From: Adineta vaga
Taxonomy: Eukaryota; Rotifera
Assembly (NCBI GenBank): GCA_021613535.1
Contig: CP075497.1
Coordinates: 13,578,001-13,642,000 of the forward strand
Direction: 5' to 3'
Length of the DNA: 64,000 bases
The notes beneath the pieces are model-generated. The model saw only the letters and a list, made by a program, of their open reading frames with translations. It ran no database searches and was not told the origin of the DNA. This document shows positions 10,346 through 22,300 of the stretch, in pieces. The number at the start of each line of letters is the position of its first letter. Positions within the stretch are counted from its first letter, which is position 1. The position numbers and the translations under genes are program-made.

Positions 10346-11225
10346 CAGTAAAACCTCTATTAGTGAACACCTCCTTATTCTGAACATTTTCAATCGGTGT
10401 GAAACTAGCACGATGGAGCTAGCACGACGAAACAAAGATTTAGCTAAAACTTTTTTATAAGGTAAGTCCCATCCATAAAGACGAGTCCATTCGACTCAGA
10501 ATTTAATTCTGCATCGAATGGTGCTACTTTTATTCACGGGACAAGCTTTAGAAAAAGTTCTGCCTACCTCTTTATTTTCCTCCTATGTAAGAGAAAAAAA
10601 CCTAGATAAAAGTTTTCCAAAGCTTGTCCCGTGAATAAAAGTATCACCATTCGGTGTAGAATTAAATTCTGAATCGAATGGACTAGTTTTATAGATGGGA
10701 CTTACTTTATAAAAAAGTTTTAGCTAAATCTTTGTTTCGTCGTGCTAGCTCCGTCGTGCTAGCTTCACATCGATACATTTTCAGGTCCGACGGAGCGAAT
10801 TTTGCTGGAAATGCACCTCTCTATTGTGAACACCTCTTTATTCTGAACATGAACACTTCTTTTTCAGTCCCTTTTGCCACTACAGCCTCTCTAATGTGAA
10901 CAGATGTTCATATTTTTTTCTTTTTCTCCTCATTTGTTACACATACGATTTGTATACCCAGGTCGAACTCACCCTGTCGGATCGAATCACCTGGGTATCT
11001 GGCCTATTTTCTTCTAACTAACGTCTGTTCGGAATAAGAGGAATCATTGTCTCATTTCTTATTTTTGTTAATTATCTAATCAGCCGGAGAAGCCTCTCGA
11101 TTTTTTCTCATTCATCTAATTATCTCTCTCAGCAGAATGTACACCACCTCTACATAATGAACACCTCCCTATAGTGAACACTTTTGAAATGTCCCAATGG
11201 TGTTCACATTAGAGAGGTTTTACTG
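10346..11225. mobile_element. Non-autonomous pogo/Tigger-like DNA transposon (MITE), TA target duplication
   Basis: The ends are inverted repeats: left CAGTAAAACCTCTATTAGTG and, on the complementary strand, right CAGTAAAACCTCTCTAATGT, both running on into GAACACC. TA lies on each side (10344-10345 and 11226-11227). A CAGT-A-AACCTC end with TA duplication is the signature of Tc1/mariner-superfamily pogo/Tigger elements. Internal copies of TGAACACCTC recur. No transposase is encoded in the 880 bp, so mobilisation would need a source element elsewhere. Confidence 0.8.
10393..10774. mobile_element. Foldback MITE nested in the pogo-like element, 9-bp target duplication (Mutator-like)
   Basis: A nearly complete palindrome: the left arm from 10393 (ATCGGTGTGAAACTAGC) pairs with the right arm ending at 10774 (GCTTCACATCGAT) over about 160 nt per side, around a short unpaired centre near 10560-10600. 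The 9-bp direct repeat ACATTTTCA flanks it at 10384-10392 and 10775-10783. Long terminal arms plus a 9-bp duplication point to a Mutator-like foldback element. Insertion into the pogo-like element gives the relative age: the pogo-like copy came first. Confidence 0.75.
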
Positions 11226-14200
11226 TATATGATTTCCTTTTTACATTCAAGAAAAACAACACTTAACACATATCATTTATAAATTCCACAAATTCTCATT
11301 TTTATTTTAAACTTCTTAGTCAGAAATCAATTGAATTTGATCATGTTTAAGCTATTAAGCCATTTGACGATACTGTGAAATTCAGTCGAAACCGGTCATG
11401 ACGGTTTTAGTCACACACACACACCTTTTGAATATAAGGCCGTTAATACAGGTAAATATACATTGAAGAATGAGATATATTCATTCTTATCTATACGAAG
11501 GAGGAATAGGCAATTTATTTTATTTGATGAATAGAAATTGTCGATTGCTCCTCGTTTCGATACGCTTCACAGAAATTATTATAAAACCAAATATATCGTG
11601 ATCAATAAAAAGTAAGTATATGCAGCAGTTGGTTAGAGATTTTAGTTGAAAGTCAAGTGTATAGCAATAAAAAATACTATATATAATCTATACTTCTAAT
11701 TTAGAGAAAAGAGTAGAAGTGTTAATTATGTACATAGTATTTTAGATTTTGAAAGTAAGAAAGAAAATTATAGTTTGTTCAATTTGCTATATAACCAGTG
11801 GCGTAGCCAAGGGAGAGGTAATGAGTAATTGTCCATTTTAATTTGAGGTTTACCCATTGTAATTTCGTATTGATAAGGCTTTGCCTATTAAATTTTATTC
11901 TCCTAGAATTTGTATACTTGTTTTTTGATTATTTAGAAGCCTCAGTTTTCAGAAATTTTAGCAGTATTTTTATCGAAAAATTACCCAAAACCGAGGTTCT
12001 TCATTAAAAGTTTGATATATTTTTCTGGGTCCGGTGTAAAGACTATAAAATATTTTGAAAATCTGCCTGAAAATCTCAAAATTGCTGAAAAAATTTTAAA
12101 CACCTGAATATCAAAAAATTTGCGGGTTTAAGAGAAGTCCTTGAGGGGTTTCCAATGTAGGGAAGTAGTCTAAATATCTTTTGCTCCTATATGAATTATA
12201 GATGCATTCTAGATATCAGATGAGTGAACTGTTTGAAAATTTACATCCTACCAATTTCATATAATGACGTAGAAGTTCTCTAAAAAACTTAGTTGAAAAA
12301 AATTAAAAATCGGGCTCTGTTAAGTTGCAGCCCCAAATATTGACTATATTTTAAAATAAACCCGAGTTTTCTAGCTTTCAGAATGGTGGAGAAATCTGGG
12401 GCTCACGAAAACCTATGTTTTGGGCCTTATTATTAATCTATCTTCTACAACCCTTAAGACTTCAGGCTGAAATTTTTATCACGAGGTGCCCAGTTCAAGA
12501 TAAATCTGTTCTGAAATTTTCGTTAAGATTCAATGTTCTATGGCAAAAATAAAATTTTGGGTGGGAAGTGGGCCTTAAATATAAGTATATCTCGATCTTG
12601 TTTGATAAAATGAATAAAATTTTGTTGTAGTTTATATTTTGAAAGCATTGAGTTGTGATTGATTCTACTAGTACCCGTCATGAATGACAGAAGGAAGTAT
12701 GGAATGTTTGGTAGGTATTACTTGAGTAGCACTGTTGAAATATTTTCTGTAATACAGTAGACAATTGTTCAATTTATCCTGGTGGGTCAAAGGTAGTAAT
12801 TTATTTTTTGTCTTGATCAATAATCTGTAATGATAATTTTGTTACAGTTAAGTATACATCTTCCCTTTTTTACAATAGAAACATTTGCGATTCATTTTAA
12901 TTGGTGAATGGAATGGATTTGTTTTTATTGTTTTTATTTTATGAATTTGAGGTTGGATGTTATTCCCTTCTTCACTCGCAACTCTGAGACATACATACAG
13001 TAACGGCAGCAACCAGAGCCACTTTGACAACTCGAAATTGGTTAAATTTTATTTTTTTATATGGAATCCCTATGCAAGCAACGAAGTTAGTATTATGTTT
13101 TACTTTTTTGATTTATTTATTTGTTTATTATATGTTTGGCTTATTCGTAATAGTGTAAGTATGATTTTTTTATTTACATTCTATTTATTTAATCATTCTG
13201 TCTATTGTGTTTTTACGAAAATTTGGGTTAATATTGATGGTTCATTTTAATTTTATGCATATGCTCTTAACTCGTTTTTATTGAACAGACAACGTTAGTA
13301 TCATGTTTTCTTTTGGATTAGAGTTATCGTTTTGTCTATTTAAAATATTATCTTTATTGAAGAACCTATGAATGAATGGATATTTAGTTTCATTGTATTT
13401 GATATACTAATATTATCTTTGTTGGATATGCAATGGTTTATTCATATTGGATTTTTATTTACATTTTGTTTCTTTTAGTTATTTTGATTCAGAACTTTAT
13501 GCAATATTTCAGGTAAATATCGCTATTTATTTTAATTGTATTTAATTTATTGCTTTCCAATTCTTGTTCATGAAACGGTAGATGTATATTGAATCACAAA
13601 TAGGACTGTTCATTTATCTTTAGTTTATAAATATAAAGATAAGATAGAGAACAATGAAATTTTATTTCCTTGTGATCCTAGAATTTTGTCGTTTTCATCT
13701 GGGCCACCAAGTACGATAAGGTCACGAGCTAAAAAGAATTTTTAAGATATGTTTTTTTCATGACTTTATTATGTCTCACATTCATTTGTTAGCACTATTT
13801 GATACTAGAATGCAGTTAATGAGAAAAATAACTGCAATCAATGTTGCCTGCTATTATATGAATTATTTCATTTGGAATAATTTTTGAAGACAAACGAACA
13901 AATGTTTGAAAAGGCAGTGAAGAGATATGTGCAATACACTATATACAACATTCCTTCTATGCATTATCAGCGCAAGGATGCTAAAAAACATACGCGGTAC
14001 ATTTTGTAGGTCCTGGAAGAGTATGTGAATATTATCTTCAAATTGAGTAGTCTTAAGCAGTGTAGAATTCTAAATAAATTAAAGGGTCGTCATATTTTAG
14101 ATAAAATATGCCTTAAGAAGTTTTACACATCTTCAGACAAGCAAGACAATAAATTCTATGAAAATAATCGCTAAAAATCGACTAAAAATGCGTTCATTTG

Positions 14201-16378
14201 ATGTTTTATGATGCCTCTAGCTTCTTGACGCAAACTTTATAAAAGTATGATAATTCCTCAATTTTTTCGCAGCTGGACACATTTTAAGATGATTTCCTCA
14301 GAAATAAAATTTCACGAACACTTTATAAACTTAAAAAATAGGCTTCTGGAATTTTTCTAAACAGTAGACTGGTAGTGCATCGATCAAATCGCCCCATCTG
14401 GTGTATCCGATGGGACTTTGAATTGGCTGTGTAAACCACTATTTACTTGTCTTTGACAAATCATTTTTAAAAAATTAGTATTACGAAACGAAAGATGCCT
14501 TAAATTTTGGTTCCTCACAAAACTTATCATTTTTCTCTTATAAATCGATTTTGTGTTTGGATCAAAATTCAATTGCACAGGCTTTCAATAATAGTAGTAT
14601 TCATTTAAAATTGTTACTATACTATCATTTTGTTGTTGCTAAGTAACTATTTCAATTTGTCACTAGTCAAATTAATGTTTACTGTATTTTTACGATTAAA
14701 GAGAAATTATTTGAATCTATTATTTTTTTTTCGCTACAACGTGTCGAAAGCAGTCGAACAGTTTTATCCCTTTCTGTTTCTCTACAATTTTCAATAAATT
14801 TATTGAAGTTTATTTCATGTTGTGAGAATCCAATTAGAACTCTTTTACTTCCAAAAATTTCCCCGACTTATCTCTTTGATGTTACATTTAAGAATAGGTC
14901 TAACGTTCAACTGTTCTCAAAGAGAAATATCCGAATTCTTGATCGAAAATGCGTTAAAAAAATCAAAATTTGTAGTTTAACGTCAGTTAATGTATAGATG
15001 ACTTGCAATCAAACCAAAGAAATATTACATGTTCTTATTTAAACAATCTAAATTGATGTAAACGACGATGATATAATATTTTCTATTGTCGATATCCAGA
15101 ATTCTAAGCAAGATAAAAATAAAAAGTAAATATTTAGTAGATTACTTCCTTTGATCAGCTAAAATTGATTTAAGGAACTGGTCATTTTTATTAATCTAAA
15201 AAGTTTTACTAATCGACTAGATTTTTGTAGATTGATTTCCAACTACAGAGTGGTAAATAATATTATTTAATAGAGGTCGTGCTATGATTTCATGTAGAAA
15301 TACTAAATCATTTGAATGACTTATCAGGACTTTGATCAACACAACCGATAGCTTTGTACGAGATATTGATTTTACATTTTAGTGTAAATCTCGAAATCCT
15401 TCTAGTATTTTTTAGCATCAATAACAGTCTTTTGAAATTCGCTAGCATATCTTTGCTTTCAAGAATATACCGATGGAAAATCTTCCTGAAAACATATTAA
15501 CATAATATGGTGCTAGTTTCGTTAAAGTGAATGGTTCTGTGTCCTTTATATGATTGTCTTGGGAAGTTATCTTTGTGATTATAGTACTACTAGTATGTCA
15601 CTGACTTGCAGCTTTCGAAGTTATTGAAATTCTTAATATATTTTAGGATGAATTTAAATAGGCACACATGTTTTTAATTGGAAAGTATTCATCCTAACAC
15701 CAAGAATTCTTAATTCATTTTTAGACTATGACGACTTTTGATGTATAATGTTCATCGAAAATTCTCTTCATCGTTGAGAAGATTCTTTTTTAGCCCTTAG
15801 AATAAATGTTATTAGAGATTTTTTCAGATAGCTACGTAAACACGACCGACAATCGCAATCGATAAGCATATAATCTTCATATATTACAATACGAGTATAT
15901 AATGTTATATGTTCAAATTTTGTGACAATTTTTGAGAGATGATAAGTTTGAAAAACATGATTATAGTTCGATATACGGCTGTTGTGCGTCGAATATCATC
16001 AATATGGTGAGAAAAAAAGCAGCATCCATACATGATCGTTTATATTTTCCTCTTATTCAGACTTAATGATGTTACAAATGAGTTGTTTGATATGAACGAG
16101 TTCGAAAGATAATTTTAAAAAAAACAGCTTAAACCAAAGTATTTGTTATTGTAATGAAATAAAAGTTGCGATTCTTTTTTTTCGAGCAACACTAAATGAT
16201 CGTGAAGAATGCATGAAAGTCTTGTGGCCAATAAAACAAAATCTATCTTGTTTTTATCTCGATGTTTTGTTTAGAATACCTTATTTTCTTTAACATTTGT
16301 GTATTTTATATTTATTCGGTTTTAGATTTCTCATTTATTTCTTTTATTCATTCATTAATTAATATTTGGTAAATTCAA
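11226..16378. other. Five-kilobase intergenic region, no gene supported
   Basis: I find only short open frames without domain, splice or composition support. Small items: an AC microsatellite at about 11412-11424, and a word at 11796-11808 (CAGTGGCGTAGCC) that resembles the terminus of several DNA-transposon families but has no partner end nearby. The PKS promoter must lie in the right part; no motif is distinct enough to call. An acceptor-like TTTTAG ends at 16325, 53 nt before the PKS start codon. Confidence 0.5.
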
Positions 16379-19300
16379 ATGGCATCTTTCAATAATTCAT
16401 TAGAACCAGTGGCTATTGTAGGCATAGCCTGTGAATTTGCAGGTGATATTCACTGTGGCAACGATTTGTGGCACGCACTGAAGCACAATCAAGATGTGGG
16501 TAGTGCAATCCCATGTGATCGATTCGATCTCGAGTCCTATTGTGCTCATATGTTTAACAAAGACAATGATGGACAATTTCGGCAGAAACTTATTCGTCGA
16601 GGATATTTTCTGTCAAATAACCAATGGGATATGTTTGACCCAAGTTTCTTCGGTTTGTCCGATGCTGAGTCAGGTAGTATTGATCCATGTCATCGACTAC
16701 TGATGCTCAAGTTTATTCATTTACTTGACGATGCTGGCTATACTATGGAGAAAATGAATGGGTCAAGAACATCTGTGCACATCGGACAATTTTCCACAGA
16801 TCATGCTATAACATCATTTCGCATGAAGTCTGAGCATCGATCGAGATTTCATGGACCCAACAGTTTGCTTTACAATGCTGCTGCTCGACTATCGTATCAT
16901 TTTAATTTACAAGGTCCTAATGTATCATTGGATGTTGCCTGCTCATCGTCGCTGGAGGCTGTACATTTAGCTGTGCAAAGTCTTCGCACAAACGAAGCAG
17001 ACATGGCTATATGTGGTGGAGTGAATGCTGTCTATTCACCAGAGAATCTTTTATATGGTTCGATTATGGGCGCTGTATCACCTGATGGACGAAGTCGATC
17101 GTTTAGTGCTGATGGAAATGGTTATGCAAAAAGTAAACAACACATTTATTTATATTTGTTAATACCTGTGAATCTCTTATGTTTAGGTGATGGTCTTGGT
17201 CTTTTACTATTGAAACGACTGAGTGATGCCGAACGTGATAATGATCGAATATATTGTGTTCTTCGTGATGTACTTAGTAACCATGATGGAAGTGAGGATA
17301 AGAATAGTTTTGTTGTTCCATCAGCTGCCGGTCAGGCACGTTTACTCAATGATATTTACAAGCGAGCAAACTTTGATCCTCGACGTATTTTTTACGTTGA
17401 AGCACATGGCACTGGTACGCCGGTAGGCGACCCGATTGAAGCCAATTGTTTAGGTCAATTTTTCAATCGATCTTCTTTTGATCCTCCATTGTTAATTGGT
17501 TCTGTTAAAAGTAATTTAGGGCACACAGAAGGAGCAGCTGGTATTGCTGGATTGATTAAGATTGCTATGTGTATGCAGCATCGGAGTATTCCACCAAATA
17601 TGCATTTCACATCATTAAATCCAAAAATTGAAGCACAACGATATAATCTTCATGTTGTCCAACATTTCGTACCATTTCCTTTTGGCAGTGACATTAGTCC
17701 CATAACTATGGGCATTAATTCATTTGGTATTGGCGGCAATAATGTACATGCTATTGTTGAAGAATATCGAACAAGTACAACTTCAGCTATGAATAGATTT
17801 GAAAATGATCATGTTCATGGAAGTAATAAGGAGAGCAAACAATATTTCATTTTTATTTTCTCAAGTGAGTTTCATAAATATAAATTGTATGATTAAATAA
17901 TGCACTTCCTTTTCTTCCTTTCAGCAAAAAGTCGTAAATCTCTAAACAATCAAGTAGCTCAATTCAATCAATGGTTACAAAAGACATTAAAAACTAATAT
18001 GAACAGTAATTATGCATTTCTTCAACGTATCTCTCGACAACTTCTTCTAAAACGTACTATTACTCATGGACACTTAGCCATTTTTGTGTTTGCCAATAGT
18101 GAACAACTTCAGGAACAAATCAACGCTTTTCTTGTTGAAGAGACATTACCTGGCCTATCTATATTCGTACGTCCGGTAATATCACTAGCAAAGATATGTT
18201 TTGTTTTTAGCGGACAAGGTCCTCAATGGTGGGCTATGGGTCGACAACTGTATGAAAGTGAACCTGTTTTTACTCGATGGATTCAACTGATTGATGCTGA
18301 AATGACGAACATCAACAATGGTGAATGGTGCCTACTAGAAGAATTAATTGATAAAAAAAGTGAAGACGAATCTCGTATTAATGATACGAATATTGCCCAA
18401 CCAGCTTTATTCGCTATTCAAGTGGGACTGGCTGCTTTACTTGTCTCATGGAATATCTATCCTTCAACTATCGTATCACATAGTGCTGGTGACCAGGCAG
18501 CTGCTTTTGTTGTCGGTCGTCTAACTTTGCAAGAAGCTGTTCGTATTGTTTATCATCGATCACGTCTTCAAAACCGTAATACACGACAAGGCGGTCGTAT
18601 GTTAGCCATATCGATGAGTGAAGACGAAGTACAAAATAAACTTCTCAAAGGGATCGAACATCTTGTTTGTGTTGCTGTTGTTAATAGTCCTCGTTCAGTG
18701 ACATTAAGTGGAGATGAAAAGGTTATCGATGAATTACAACAAACGCTTTCAACATTTTATCCTGATGTTTTCAAAGCTCGTCTTCGTATTGAAAATGCAT
18801 TTCATTCGTATCAAATGGATCGATTCAATATAGAAAAAGAGATGTTATCATCACTAAAAAATATCCAAGGATTTCCTGTGAAAGACTCCCAACAAATGTT
18901 CAATCCAAAATGTGCTGAAGCTCATCTTTATTCGAGTGTAACTGGTAATAAATTAAGTGATCAGATACCGGTCGATGCTCATTATTGGTGGTCAAATGTG
19001 AGACAATGTGTTCGATTTTGTGATGCTATTACATCCATTCAAAAAAATGATGCTGTAACGGTTTTTCTCGAACTTTCACCGCATCCTGTCTTAGCTACAT
19101 CTATTCGAGAATGTTATGAACCGACAAATTTCCAACCACTTATTCTTCCAACATTAAAACGAAAAGAAAACGAGCAAATAACAATACTTGGTAGTCTAGC
19201 ACAATTGACGACATCATCTGATGTTTGGCAACAATATTTTCATACTCGAGATACATTACCGATGATAGACAATGAACAACTATTTGATGATTTTCCATTG

Positions 19301-22300
19301 TATGCATTTGATCTTAGTTCATGTTGGTATGAATCAAAAGATTCAGTTATTACACGTCTTGCTAATCGTATTCCTACTCATCCTCTACTTGGTGTTCGTC
19401 AATTAACAGGGCAAACAAGTGCTACATGGAAAAGTCTCATCAATATTAATCTAGCACAATATGCTTATTTGAAAGATCATAAAATTCAAGATATAATTCT
19501 CTTCCCGGCTGTTGCTTATCTTGAACTTGCAACAGCTGCCTGTCATCAATTATTTTCATCATCAGATAACAAGCAATCTTCAGTTGTTTTGACACAAATC
19601 AAATTTGTCAAAGCTCTCGTTCTTAGTGAACATGAGTTAATAGAAGTGTTCACACAAATTATTATACCAGTTCGTGAATGGTTTGTCTATAGTCGATCAT
19701 GGACATCAGCTGGTTCGGATTGTATGCGTTCATCAGGCATGGGAAGTGCGGATGTTGTCGATTCTTTTATCGATCCAGAAACTCTCAATCAATATTCACT
19801 ACGTGAATTCACTCTACATGCTCATGGTCAAATTGAGATGGATGGCGTTCAAAAAAAATCAACAACACTACTTTCTACTAGCTCAACTTACAATACCTGG
19901 TCAACAAGTGATACAACCAGTATTTATACTTATTTGTCAACACGAGGTTATCAATATGGACCTTCTTTTCGAAACATACAGTCATTATGTGGTACGACAT
20001 CTACAGTTGTTGCTCAAATTCGTGGTAATCTCGATGCAATTACTGATCTCTCTTGCTATTATTTGCTTCATCCAACTTTATTGGATACTTCTTTGCATCC
20101 ACCTCTAGTTTTATTACCTGAACTACATACTACATTTCTTCCGGTTAGTATCGACAAATTTGTTGCTATGAACCAAGCGAATAGATCCACTGTAAATTTT
20201 GAAATGCGTGGAAAATATCATGATATCGTCTGTGGCTTAAGTCAAGAGCGAACATATACTTGTGACTCATTGGTTCTCTCAAGTGATGCCACGATAATTA
20301 AGGAGCCGATGTTCATTTTTGAAGGTCTTATGATTCAACAAGTTCAAGGTGTACAATCTGGTAGGTGGATATTAGAGAAGTCCATTTTTGACAAATTAAA
20401 TACAGCAGCTGATTTGCCCAATGTATATCGTTGTGAACAATTAGACACAATAATAAAAGACTATTGTATGAAAAGAATATGGATGGATTCACCAATAATA
20501 ACAAATGTAGCTGACTTATTTCCATCACTTGATCAGATTCGTAACAGCACAATCGATTTTGTTAGTAATCAAGATTTAATTGATTCAATTGAACCATTCA
20601 ATAAATTAGCTGCATGTTATGCTCAATTATCAATAAAAGATCTCGATCTAAATCTTGTTGATAATCGGTATCGTTCTTTATTAAATGCATGTACTTCTCT
20701 TGCCACTATTGTACATGAACAAATAACATTACACTCTACACAAATTTATCGTAGACATTTACTCAATCGTTTTCCTCGTCTCATGCCATTTTTGATCTCA
20801 TTGGACATATATGGTTCGCGTCTCAAAGATATTTTTACTGGACAACAGAATGGATTAGATGTATTCTTAGGAAACGAAGAGACTGAACGAGCATTGCAAA
20901 AAATAAAAACTATCATTAGTGCAACTAAAACAGAACAGATATTTCATGCAATATGTCAATATTTTCAGATTCGAAATGATCACAGTAGCGATCAGCCATT
21001 CGTCAATCGACGATTACGTATATTTTGGTTTGCCAGTGGCGAACACTTAGATGTTTTGCCTGTTCTTCATCTTCTACTTAATTTATCACGTCAAATAAGT
21101 TTATGGATTGACTTACACTATGCGGATATGGATCCAGTACAACTCGCACAAGCTAAAGAATTATTTGAAACGCACTTGACTGATCAAACTCATGTAAATA
21201 TAGTATACGATCAAACAATTGATTTGTTTAACAATGAAATTCTTGAAAAAATTCCATTCGAATCTTTTGATATTGTGTTTGCTGCAAATAAATTACAGGA
21301 AAGTGAAGATTTGATGAGATCTTTAATTAAACTTCGTCATCCACTCGTTCCCAATGGTCTTCTTTTATTACTTGAACTAACTGATGTTCCTCTGTATTTC
21401 GATCTTATTTTTGGCCTACTAGATCAGTGGTGGCTAGAATCTGGTAATCTGCGTTCTCTCCATGATATTCATCATTGGACTACAGCTTTAAGAGAAATTG
21501 GTGGATTTGAATGTGTCGAGACAGTGATGAGTCAATGTGAAAGTACGCTAATTATTGCTCAAAAGACAATATCTTACAAGATACTACAAACACTTGATGA
21601 AAGAAAAAATCAAGCATGGTTATACTTTGGCAAAAATGATCCACAGAGTCTTGGTAATACCATTGTACCGTTTTTGCCATGTTCAGACGTTCCATTTTTT
21701 GATATTTGTATCTCAACGATTGATGTAATTCGTTCCAAACTTCAAATACTAATGAATAAATACAAACAATTGTATATTATTTTTGCCTGGCCATTTGAGC
21801 AAACTTCCTTAGGTGACAATAGCGATATGGCATTTAAACAACACGAAAACTCTATTTGTAGCATCTTCATCCAACTTCTTCAAATAATTCACGCAACATC
21901 TCCTAGTTTTCTTCCGTTTATATTTGTTATCACACGACATGCGCAGCTAAATACTGGCTCTGACTGCAATATCATCGATGCACCACTTATCGGCCTTGTG
22001 CGAAGCTTAATAGTTGAATATGAACAGCATCATCTGAAACTCATCGATTTACAAGCACCACCAACTATGATTAATCAATCGGCATTTGTTCAAGCTTTGG
22101 CACAATTTATGGTAACTTCTCGATATACAAAGAATACTGATGAGATTGTTCTTTATCTTGATAAAAATGAAAATAAAGTCAAACATATCACATGGCACTA
22201 TGAAATGTTACGAACACAGGAGAGAAAAGAAAAACAATCAGAACTAAAACAGATTTGTATTATTCCTCAACAAGATGTCAATCAACAACCATTCCGTCTT

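Noticed and set aside
11796-11808. CAGTGGCGTAGCC word resembling a DNA-transposon terminus
   Set aside because: No matching inverted end or target duplication could be found within several kilobases.
12848-13030. Minus-strand 60-codon frame with a signal-peptide-like start (LWLLPLLYVCLRVAS)
   Set aside because: The frame begins with TTG, not ATG, in a eukaryotic context; no upstream exon or domain was found, so a secreted peptide is not supported.
19674-20108. 144-codon frame overlapping the PKS DH domain
   Set aside because: It is an alternate-frame shadow of the PKS coding exon.
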